The notes beneath the pieces are model-generated. The model did not search any database. It saw only the letters and a list, made by a program, of their open reading frames with translations, and had not been told where the DNA came from. Source: Pseudomonadota bacterium (GTDB lineage: Bacteria; Myxococcota_A; UBA796; SXON01). From it: a DNA stretch of 10,257 bases. Numbering within the stretch: the first letter of the stretch is position 1; each line of letters starts with the position of its first letter. Positions 1-5,433 of this stretch are shown in pieces. The stretch spans positions 1 to 10,257 of the forward strand of contig SXOM01000045.1 of NCBI GenBank assembly GCA_005776735.1, written 5' to 3'. A program made the position numbers and the translations under genes.

Positions 1-83
1 ACCCTGTCGCCACCCACGGGGCGGAGAAGCTGGGTGATGGGTCAGGTTGCCAAGCGCCGAACGGGGCTCCGTTATCCGCGACG

Positions 84-503
84 CTACCAAACGCGCTCGA
101 CGGGGTAGCGGTCGAACTGGTCGTCAGAGCTGAGGATCGGCAGCCCCTCGACCAGGGCCTGGGCGACGATCAGCCGGTCGAACGGGTCCGCATGACGCCG
201 AGAGGCCCCACAGGTATCGATCCAATCCACATCAGGGAGGCTCGCGACCCGCAAGGAATGGGCCTGCTCGACGGGGAGGATCCGCATTCCCATGCGCAAG
301 AGTTGCTCCCCCAAAACAGTCGCGACGTCGCCGCCGAGATCCAGCTTACCGAGCCTGGTCTTGACGACGACCTCCCATGTGCTGGCGGCGCTCCACACGA
401 GGGCGCTGCTGCGATCCTCGAGCACCCGGCGCGCCCGCGGCGAGAGGCGCTCCGGGCTCAGTAGCGCGAACAGGAGGCCGGTGGTGTCTACGAGGACCGT
501 CAT
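84..503 (-). CDS. vapC: VapC-family PIN-domain toxin (type II toxin-antitoxin)
   Basis: This 139-residue protein is about the usual length for a PIN-domain toxin. Such toxins are Mg2+-dependent RNases that inhibit growth by cutting tRNA or rRNA when released from their antitoxin. The acidic active-site residues are visible: D6 in the opening LVDTTG strand, E44 in STWEVVVK, D106 in ADPFDR, and D127/D128 in SSDDQF near the C-terminus. The segment DPFDRLIVAQALVEGLPIL is typical of the VapC subgroup paired with Phd/YefM antitoxins. I start at the ATG at 503. The frame stays open further upstream, but that extension runs through the antitoxin gene and has no family resemblance. The start lies 7 bases after the antitoxin stop, as in a coupled operon. 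Two oddities are TTG where DTH is usual, and about ten extra residues (DWIDTCGASR, 93-102) before the DPFDR motif. RNA target unknown. Confidence 0.9.
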   Translation of the reverse strand: MTVLVDTTGLLFALLSPERLSPRARRVLEDRSSALVWSAASTWEVVVKTRLGKLDLGGDVATVLGEQLLRMGMRILPVEQAHSLRVASLPDVDWIDTCGASRRHADPFDRLIVAQALVEGLPILSSDDQFDRYPVERVW

Positions 504-510
504 GCCCGGC

Positions 511-771
511 TCAACGCTCCCGCGGGTCGTCTGCGCCTGGCGTGAACAGGAAGTCCTCGTCGAGCGGGGCGTCGAAGTCGTCCGCGATCCAGCCTTTCCC
601 CCTGAGCGCCCCCAGAACACGCGGGGCATCGAGCACGCCGCTGCGGATCGGAACCAGGCGCACGACCGGGTGCCCGGCGCGCGCGATGATCACGTCCTCC
701 CCCGCCTCGGCGCGGTCGAGCAACCGGGAGAGCTGCGTCTTGGCTTCGAGTACGTTCACCTGGATCGACAT
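511..771 (-). CDS. Phd/YefM-family antitoxin, partner of the downstream VapC
   Basis: This 86-residue protein matches the Phd/YefM pattern: VNVLEAKTQLSRLL, then GEDVIIARAGHPVVRLVPI. In the family this N-terminal half dimerises and binds operator DNA, while the C-terminal tail wraps the toxin. Here the tail RGKGWIADDFDAPLDEDFL is the conserved toxin-binding type found with VapC partners. I chose the ATG at 771 because AAGGGG (minus strand, 782-777) sits five bases upstream. A GTG at 777 is in frame but would abut that ribosome site. The gene precedes the toxin by 7 bases, the usual antitoxin-first order. An inverted repeat just upstream (781-808) is a good candidate for its autoregulatory operator. 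Function is secure by family; specificity is not visible. Confidence 0.9.
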   Translation of the reverse strand: MSIQVNVLEAKTQLSRLLDRAEAGEDVIIARAGHPVVRLVPIRSGVLDAPRVLGALRGKGWIADDFDAPLDEDFLFTPGADDPRER

Positions 772-776
772 CCGCA

Positions 777-782
777 CCCCTT
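777..782 (-). promoter_or_regulatory. Ribosome binding site that fixes the antitoxin start at 771
   Basis: The minus strand reads AAGGGG, five bases, then ATG at 771. This favours the ATG over the in-frame GTG at 777. The first bases overlap the proximal arm of the candidate operator at 781-808. Confidence 0.5.
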
Positions 783-808
783 GACCAACGGTACTCCAGT
801 CTGGTCAA
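781..808. promoter_or_regulatory. Candidate operator/promoter of the toxin-antitoxin operon: perfect 7-bp inverted repeat
   Basis: TTGACCA (781-787) and TGGTCAA (802-808) are exact reverse complements separated by 14 bases, so the arm centres lie 21 bp apart, two helical turns. The site ends ten bases before the antitoxin ATG. Phd/YefM-VapC complexes generally repress their own operon by binding such repeats, so this is the natural operator candidate. Read on the minus strand, the outer arm is TTGACC, which could also serve as a -35 element. I see no clear -10 match at the right distance, so the promoter itself remains unproven. Confidence 0.5.
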
Positions 809-890
809 CCCGGCAAAGCGCGTCGGCTTCGTCGAAATCCGGCGCGATCCAGACCCGGCACTCCCAGCCGTCACCCCGCGCGCCCGCCCC

Positions 891-1652
891 CTACAGCCGG
901 GCCGGCGCCCCGATCTCGACGTGCGCGTGGTCGTCGTGCCCGGCGAGCGGCCGGCACAGGCCCTCCTCGATGAGCTGCTCGTCGTCGAGGAACACGAACT
1001 GGAGGCAGGGGTGCTGCGCGAGCGCGGCGAGCTGCGCGCGCATCGCCGCGCGGTCGTAGTGTACGGAGCTGGTGCGTAGGCCGCCGGCCGTCCCGTTCCG
1101 GTGCGGGAGGCGCAGATCGCACGCCAGGCCCGTCTGGTGGCCCCGGTGCGGCGGCGCGTTGCCGCCGCGCTCCGGGCTCGCGTCGCCGACCGTCAGGGGC
1201 GCCGCCCCAGGGTGAGCGCGCCGGTAGCCCCCTTCGTAGGCCAGGACTGCGCTCTCGAGCACCTCGTTGAGCCAGCTCGTGCAGAACCCCAGCGCCGCGT
1301 CGGGGCTGCCCCCCGACGACAACGCCTCCCACCGCGGCGCGTTGGCCGCCCCGAGCCACCGCAGGGTGGCCCCGTTGACGTCGACGCGGCCATCGACGCG
1401 CGTGTGGCGGACGACGTCGACGCCCTCGGTGACGGCCTGGAACAGCTCGATCGCGGCGATGACCTCCGGCGTGCACGCACCGCCGGGGCCCGGCACGGCC
1501 CAGTCGAACCCGAGGGCGAGCAGTCGCGCCGCCACGATCCCCACGTCCTCGGGCGAGTTGACCCCGCGGGACCCGACGCTGCGATGGATGAAGATCGACG
1601 CGTCGCCCGTGATGAACCCGAGGGGCAGGCTCGAGGCGTACACGACGGACAC
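891..1652 (-). CDS. Penicillin-insensitive murein endopeptidase-like protein (peptidase M74, MepA-like) with N-terminal peptidoglycan-binding-like region
   Basis: The C-terminal half carries the zinc signature of MepA-type LAS metallopeptidases. HRGHQTGLACDL supplies H172 and D179, matching the H..D pair of MepA, and HDDHAHVEI supplies H242/H244 near residue 240. This family hydrolyses D-alanyl-meso-DAP cross-links in peptidoglycan. Residues about 26-75 (VGSRGVNSPEDVGIV to AAIELFQAV) resemble a peptidoglycan-binding repeat, in which the AxxxFQ segment is typical. At 253 residues it is near the size of MepA but organised differently. The start is uncertain: the GTG at 1652 has only a weak ribosome site, while the GTG at 1643 has AGGTG upstream. 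Neither start gives a convincing signal peptide, which is odd for a wall enzyme. It lies 65 bases after the gasdermin-like gene on the same strand and may be cotranscribed with it. Confidence 0.82.
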   Translation of the reverse strand: MSVVYASSLPLGFITGDASIFIHRSVGSRGVNSPEDVGIVAARLLALGFDWAVPGPGGACTPEVIAAIELFQAVTEGVDVVRHTRVDGRVDVNGATLRWLGAANAPRWEALSSGGSPDAALGFCTSWLNEVLESAVLAYEGGYRRAHPGAAPLTVGDASPERGGNAPPHRGHQTGLACDLRLPHRNGTAGGLRTSSVHYDRAAMRAQLAALAQHPCLQFVFLDDEQLIEEGLCRPLAGHDDHAHVEIGAPARL

Positions 1653-1717
1653 CTATCGGCGAGTGTCGGCGACAGACGCCGTCGTGATGCGTTGGCCCTG
1701 TCGCGACGTCGGGCGCA

Positions 1718-2416
1718 TCAGTTGAGGCTCCACTGGTCGTCGCTGAGCTTCTTGATCGTCGTCTTCTTCAGCCCGGACTTGTTCCAGTCCGCCTGGGCCA
1801 GCAGGTAGGCGAACGAGCTGCCCTTGGAGATGGTCACCTTGCTCGTGGACTTGGTGCCGCCGGCCGCGGTCACGGTGCCGGTGAGCTCGAAGCCCTCCAC
1901 CGTCGCCGAGGCGCTCGCCGTGAAGCTGGTGCTCGTCGAGAGCGCCTGCGCCAGGGTCGCTTCGAGCACGACCCACAGCTCGTGACACACCCGCGCGTCG
2001 CTGCCGTAACCGCGGAACTCCGCGAGGCTGCTCGCGGTGGCGTTGATGGCGTCCTTCATCACCGCCGCTTCGACGATGATCTTGACCAGCCGCAGGTGGC
2101 CGGTGTTCGAGAAGTCGGCCTGGAGGTTGCCCGTCGCCGAGGCCTTGACGGGCACGCCGTTGACCAGCCCAGAGACCACCGCGCTCGCGCCGAGCGAGAA
2201 CGAAACCGAGTTGGTCCAGTCGATCGTCGCGATCGTGACGCTGCGGATCTTGAACTTGTTCGCGGGCAGCGTCCGCTGCACCTCGAGGTAGTTCGCCTTG
2301 GTGAGGGGGGTCTTCTTCTCCCCATACGACCCGAGCAGCACATCCTCCGCACCACCACGGAAGTAGGCCTTGCCATTGTAGGTCAGGTGATTGTCCTTCA
2401 CGACAGCGGTTGCCAT
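1718..2416 (-). CDS. Unknown beta-rich protein, possible gasdermin-like pore-forming protein
   Basis: I do not recognise this 232-residue protein by family. It has no signal peptide or transmembrane helix. It is rich in Ser, Thr, Ala and Val in alternating polar/apolar strands. By eye the order is: a strand and hairpin (58-102, containing WTNSVSFSLGASAVVSG and VPVKASATGNLQADF), strand and helix (108-133), a strand with HELWVVLEATLAQ (145-157), a second long Ser/Thr hairpin (159-186), then KVTISKGSSFAYLLAQ (193-208). This order and the last segment recall the gasdermin N-terminal pore-forming domain, where a similar VTIP-GS-LA-R-AQ stretch follows the second membrane hairpin. It lacks the N-terminal cysteine of known bacterial gasdermins. 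I start at the ATG at 2416, which has GGAGT upstream; the ATG at 2440 has none. It reads as lower in GC than its neighbours. The coding call is firm; the function is speculative. Confidence 0.7.
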   Translation of the reverse strand: MATAVVKDNHLTYNGKAYFRGGAEDVLLGSYGEKKTPLTKANYLEVQRTLPANKFKIRSVTIATIDWTNSVSFSLGASAVVSGLVNGVPVKASATGNLQADFSNTGHLRLVKIIVEAAVMKDAINATASSLAEFRGYGSDARVCHELWVVLEATLAQALSTSTSFTASASATVEGFELTGTVTAAGGTKSTSKVTISKGSSFAYLLAQADWNKSGLKKTTIKKLSDDQWSLN

Positions 2417-2420
2417 GGAT

Positions 2421-2425
2421 ACTCC
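2421..2425 (-). promoter_or_regulatory. Ribosome binding site that fixes the start at 2416
   Basis: The minus strand reads GGAGTATCCATG, with GGAG five bases from the ATG at 2416. The alternative in-frame ATG at 2440 is preceded by a C-rich stretch with no such signal. Confidence 0.6.
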
Positions 2426-2475
2426 TGTCAGGTGGCTCATGGGGAGCCGGGTTGATTGTTTGATCCTACCACAGT

Positions 2476-3240
2476 TCAGATGTCTTGCGCGTTCGGCTCC
2501 AAGTCGTCCACCAGCTCGTCGAGCCGGTCCACCACGCGTCGCAACGTGTGTCGCCAGTCCGGAGTGCGCGCATCACACCGCAATCGAGTACGATTGCCCA
2601 ACGTGGACAAGGCCTCCACGAGGGCGGCGAGGTCCGCCACCATGGTGCCGAGCTCCGGGACGTCCGACGCCCCGTGCACGCCCGCGGGGGGCACGACCGG
2701 CGCGGCGGCGGCGCCCCCCCGCCCCGGAGCCCGCGACACCGGCACCGGCGCCCGTCCGGTCCGCCACCGCTTCACCTCGGCCTCGAGCTCCCGCTTGGAG
2801 AGGCGCTGTGCCCGCACCGCCAACTGCAGCTTCACCTCGGGGTTTCGGACGTGGAGCAAGATGCGATGGTGGGACATCGGCAGCTCTGCGGCCAGCTTCC
2901 CGAGCTGACGCAACTGGGGCAGCAGGTGGATCGCGTACCACATCTGCCCCGGCGGCACCCGAAGGCGGGGGTCGCGGAGCAGCGCAGCCAAGGAGGCGTG
3001 ATGTCGTGCGCGCTGGGTCATCGCCTCGAGGTCGCCGTCGAAGAACCGCTCGAGGACGATCTCGGCCACCCGTTGGTACACCGCCACGCACGCCGCAGCG
3101 TAGGCCACCTCGACCTCCGCCAGGACCGACTCGACCAACGCAGCGTCGGCACGTTGTGCCGGGCTCGACACCACCGAGCCTATCGCGGTGCCTTCTCCCG
3201 GGAGAACGGCGAGGGGGTCGAGCTGGTTGACGGCGTGCAT
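2476..3240 (-). CDS. Unknown helical protein with YhcG/DUF1016-like N-terminal region
   Basis: This is a 254-residue, soluble, mostly helical protein. Residues about 35-160 form the conserved-looking core, including WYAIHLLPQLRQLGKLAAEL, then PMSHHRILLHVRNPEVKLQL and LSKRELEAEVKRW. The pattern of a short helix, LP-SH-R-LL-V-P, and a later S-RELE helix resembles the DNA-binding N-terminal domain of YhcG/DUF1016 proteins, though remotely. The PD-(D/E)XK nuclease domain that normally follows is absent. Instead there is an Ala/Pro/Gly-rich linker (161-192) and a short C-terminal helical segment (195-247). I start at the ATG at 3240, which has AGAGG (3250-3246) five bases upstream, rather than the upstream ATG at 3339. 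It is first in the minus-strand row and ends 59 bases before the gasdermin-like gene, so cotranscription and a regulatory role are possible. Function unknown. Confidence 0.65.
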   Translation of the reverse strand: MHAVNQLDPLAVLPGEGTAIGSVVSSPAQRADAALVESVLAEVEVAYAAACVAVYQRVAEIVLERFFDGDLEAMTQRARHHASLAALLRDPRLRVPPGQMWYAIHLLPQLRQLGKLAAELPMSHHRILLHVRNPEVKLQLAVRAQRLSKRELEAEVKRWRTGRAPVPVSRAPGRGGAAAAPVVPPAGVHGASDVPELGTMVADLAALVEALSTLGNRTRLRCDARTPDWRHTLRRVVDRLDELVDDLEPNAQDI

Positions 3241-3245
3241 GCGGA

Positions 3246-3250
3246 CCTCT
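3246..3250 (-). promoter_or_regulatory. Ribosome binding site that fixes the start at 3240
   Basis: The minus strand reads AGAGG, five bases (TCCGC), then ATG at 3240. It supports the shorter 254-residue product over an upstream start at 3339. Confidence 0.5.
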
Positions 3251-3312
3251 GGGGTGATCCGGTGAGGGGGGCGCTGTCGGAGCGATGAAACGCCCGGCCT
3301 GACAGCCCTTCG

Positions 3313-3369
3313 CGATTCGCCTGCTTGCCTCGGTGACATCCTGTACGTTCCGAGGGGCTGGGCGAATCG
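3313..3369. repeat. Nested inverted repeat, candidate structured leader or small RNA
   Basis: The outer arms CGATTCGCC (3313-3321) and GGCGAATCG (3361-3369) are exact 9-bp reverse complements. Inside them, CCTCGG (3328-3333) and CCGAGG (3350-3355) form a second perfect 6-bp pair. The interior loop has 6 and 5 bases and the apical loop 16 bases. Two nested perfect pairings suggest a folded RNA of about 57 bases or a protein-binding DNA element. It lies 73 bases upstream of the gene starting at 3240 and could be part of its leader. Confidence 0.4.
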
Positions 3370-3520
3370 ACTTCTTCATTGTGCGCCGCGCCGAGCCCCC
3401 GGGCAAGCGCGCCCCGCGGGAATGTCTCGGCGAGGCTGGCGCGTGTGTCACCGCCGCCTGCCCCATCGAGCCAGAACCCATCGTGATCGTGCCCCCCATT
3501 CAGCCATGTCGGCCTGACGA

Positions 3521-3546
3521 CGAACATTTTTGTTCGCACCGCGAAC
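3521..3546. promoter_or_regulatory. Cluster of three alternating GTTCG/CGAAC arms, candidate regulator binding site
   Basis: CGAACA-TTTT-TGTTCG (3521-3536) is a perfect 6-bp inverted repeat. Its right arm is shared with a second perfect pair, GTTCGC-ACC-GCGAAC (3532-3546). The arms resemble the GAAC...GTTC halves of LexA-type SOS boxes, but the spacing in the first pair is six rather than four bases. It sits in the divergent spacer, 168 bases before the cytochrome start. The bound regulator is unknown. Confidence 0.35.
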
Positions 3547-3618
3547 TACGGCACCCCCAATGCAACACGTTTGTCGCGACACGTGGCGCGTAGGGTGGCG
3601 CGGGCACACCCGGCGGAC

Positions 3619-3637
3619 CCGTCGCCCCCGGCGACGG
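3619..3637 (+). promoter_or_regulatory. Strong GC hairpin in the probable leader of the cytochrome gene
   Basis: CCGTCGCC (3619-3626) pairs perfectly with GGCGACGG (3630-3637) around a three-base CCC loop. No T-run follows, so it is not a standard intrinsic terminator. It lies 77 bases before the ATG at 3715 and might affect leader stability or translation. Confidence 0.3.
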
Positions 3638-3714
3638 ACGCGCAGCGGGCTCGGCGCGCTTCGGGACGGTCGCGGCGCGTCCGCCGTGAGATACGCTGCC
3701 CCGGCCGGAGCCCC

Positions 3715-5328
3715 ATGCCGTACCTGACGAGTTTCGTGCTGCTGTCCGCCTGCGTCGAGCCCGACGCCGGCTGCGTCGCGGGGCTGGACGCCGACGCCGA
3801 CGGGGTGTGTGATCGGCAAGCGGCGGACTGGAGCGCCAGCGCCCAGCTCGCGCCCGGCGAAGATCGGCACAACATCTACGATCTCGATGAGGACGCGCTG
3901 GCAGAGGTCACGGCCGAGGGCCTGGTGATCGCGGGTGCGTGGCCGGTCGAAATCTCGGGGGTCATGTTGCCGTCCGAGTCGTTCTCGCGGCTCCTGGAGC
4001 CCGGAACCACCGACCCCGGCCGCGAGGACTTCCAGACGTTGGCCCGTTCGGCCCTGGGGTTCGGCGACATGGAGGAGATGGCGGACTGGCTGGGACTGGC
4101 GCGGTACCCGGCGGACGGGAGCGTGCCGCTGCCCGAGGGCGTGGTGGCGGGCGACCCGATGGGGATGGGCGCGGTGCAGACGGAGTGGGGCCCGGCGTTC
4201 AGCGTGTCGTGCCACGCCTGCCACGCCACCGAGATGTTCGGCAAGGTCGTGGTCGGCCTGACCAACCGCCGCACGCGCGCCAACGAGTACTTCCAGCTCG
4301 CGAGCACGTTCTTCCCGCTGTTGACGCCCGAGATGTACCAGGACCTCAGCGGCGCCACCGCCGAGGAGCTGGCGCTCTTCGAACGGGCGCAGGCCCGCCT
4401 CCCCGCCGTCGGCGGCACGCTCCCGCTGGTGCACGGGCTCGACACCTCGTTGGCGCAGGTGAGCCTGAGCCTGGCGCGCCGCGAAGCGGACGCGTGGTCC
4501 AGCCTCAGCCCCGCGGCCCTCGCCGCCCCCCGCGCGCGCGCCCTCGACGACGCGCCGGCGGACAGCAAGCCCGCCGTGTGGTGGACCCTCCGCCACAAGA
4601 CGCGGTGGCTCAGCGACGGCAGCGTGGTCAGCGGGAACCCCATCTTCACCAACTTCTTGTGGAACGAGGTGGGGCGCGGCACCGACCTGCACGACCTGGA
4701 CACCTGGCTCCAGGACAACGGCCGGACCGTCGACGCCCTGACGGTGGCGGTCTTCAACACGCCGTCGCCCCGGTGGGCCGACCACCTGCCCGGGCTCCCC
4801 ATCGACGATGCGGCCGCCGCGCGCGGCGCCACGGTGTACGCCACCCACTGCGCGAGCTGCCACGGCCTCGGGGCGGACTATTCCCGCCGCACCGAGGTCG
4901 TGGACGTGGGCACCGACGCGTGGCGGGCCGAAGGCATGGCCGACTTCGCCGACGACCTCAACGGCCTCGTCATCTCCCAGGACAACGGCACCGTCGTCGA
5001 GGTGCAGGCCGGGTACGTCCCGCCCCCGCTCGACGGCATCTGGGCCCGCTTCCCGTACCTGCACAACGGGAGCGTGCCGACCCTGTGCGATCTGTTGCGA
5101 CAGCCCGAAGATCGGCCGACGACCTTTGTGGTCGGCCCTCCAGACGATCCGGACACCGACTTCGACGCCGCGTGTGTCGGGATTCCGACCGTCCCGCCGG
5201 ACGCCTGGCTGGACGACCCGCAGAACGTCGTCGACACCACGCGCCCCGGCCTCGGAAACCAGGGCCATGTCACCGCCGTGCCCGAGGGCGACGTGGCCGA
5301 CCTGGTCGAGTTCCTCAAGACCTTGTAG
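3715..5328 (+). CDS. Di-haem c-type cytochrome lipoprotein, RoxA/cytochrome c peroxidase-related
   Basis: This 537-residue protein begins MPYLTSFVLLSAC, a short lipoprotein signal whose lipobox cysteine is C13, so it should be exported and lipid-anchored. Two haem c attachment motifs are present, CHACH (166-170) and CASCH (379-383), about 210 residues apart as in rubber oxygenase RoxA. Other family hallmarks are LTVAVFNTPSPRW (342-354) before the second haem, PYLHNGSVPTL (447-457) and RPGLGNQGH (510-518) near the end. RoxA-like proteins oxidise polyisoprene using a haem-bound dioxygen. Related di-haem proteins act as peroxidases or electron carriers, and I cannot tell which applies here. I chose the ATG at 3715, which has GGAG four bases upstream and gives the lipobox. 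The longer frame from 3571 would add a basic, non-signal extension. It is monocistronic, flanked by a long leader and a stem-loop at its 3' side. Confidence 0.9.
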   Translation: MPYLTSFVLLSACVEPDAGCVAGLDADADGVCDRQAADWSASAQLAPGEDRHNIYDLDEDALAEVTAEGLVIAGAWPVEISGVMLPSESFSRLLEPGTTDPGREDFQTLARSALGFGDMEEMADWLGLARYPADGSVPLPEGVVAGDPMGMGAVQTEWGPAFSVSCHACHATEMFGKVVVGLTNRRTRANEYFQLASTFFPLLTPEMYQDLSGATAEELALFERAQARLPAVGGTLPLVHGLDTSLAQVSLSLARREADAWSSLSPAALAAPRARALDDAPADSKPAVWWTLRHKTRWLSDGSVVSGNPIFTNFLWNEVGRGTDLHDLDTWLQDNGRTVDALTVAVFNTPSPRWADHLPGLPIDDAAAARGATVYATHCASCHGLGADYSRRTEVVDVGTDAWRAEGMADFADDLNGLVISQDNGTVVEVQAGYVPPPLDGIWARFPYLHNGSVPTLCDLLRQPEDRPTTFVVGPPDDPDTDFDAACVGIPTVPPDAWLDDPQNVVDTTRPGLGNQGHVTAVPEGDVADLVEFLKTL

Positions 5329-5385
5329 GCCTTGGGGCGCTGCGCCGCGACCCACCCCCACGTCGGGCCGGGTCCGGCGCGCAGC

Positions 5386-5421
5386 GCATCGCCGCGACGG
5401 GAGCCCCCGCCGCGGCGATGC
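5386..5421. terminator. Long stem-loop between convergent genes, candidate bidirectional terminator
   Basis: GCATCGCCGCG (5386-5396) and CGCGGCGATGC (5411-5421) form a perfect 11-bp stem. The 14-base loop could extend the stem through CGGG/CCCG (5398-5401 with 5406-5409). It lies between the end of the cytochrome gene at 5328 and the end of the converging gene at 5434. No U-tract follows on either strand, so it would have to be a GC-only terminator or a 3'-end stabilising hairpin. Confidence 0.5.
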
Positions 5422-5433
5422 CGTCCACTTCGG

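Larger units (their letters stand above)
3241..3714. other. 474-base non-coding stretch between divergent genes
   Basis: No reading frame here has convincing codon use or recognisable protein content. The stretch separates the minus-strand accessory block from the plus-strand cytochrome gene and must contain promoters for both, although I find no clear -35/-10 pair. It holds three structured elements listed separately: a nested inverted repeat (3313-3369), a cluster of palindromic GTTCG/CGAAC arms (3521-3546) and a GC-rich hairpin (3619-3637). A perfect 10-bp palindrome TGTCGCGACA also lies at 3572-3581. Confidence 0.6.

Noticed and set aside
192..1059. Plus-strand frames crossing the toxin-antitoxin genes
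   Set aside because: They are antisense to a confident toxin-antitoxin pair, with no motifs of their own.
1686..1719. Inverted repeat GATGCG/CGCATC over the stop codon at 1718-1720 as a terminator
   Set aside because: The arms are six bases with a 22-base interval and no T-run. Too weak to call.
2434..2448. Hairpin GGCTC-ATGGG-GAGCC between two minus-strand genes as a terminator
   Set aside because: The stem is only five base pairs and no T-run follows in the direction of transcription, so it does not argue against cotranscription.
3180..3539. A minus-strand frame of 119 codons overlapping the start of the 2476-3240 gene
   Set aside because: Composition is random-looking, and it overlaps a better supported start with a ribosome site.
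3333..3593. A small plus-strand open frame of 86 codons in the divergent spacer
   Set aside because: It has six cysteines but no ribosome site or convincing codon bias, and it runs through the structured repeats. It might be real, but I cannot support it.
3448..5361. A 637-codon open frame on the minus strand opposite the cytochrome gene
   Set aside because: It is antisense to the haem-motif protein and has compositionally biased sequence without motifs.
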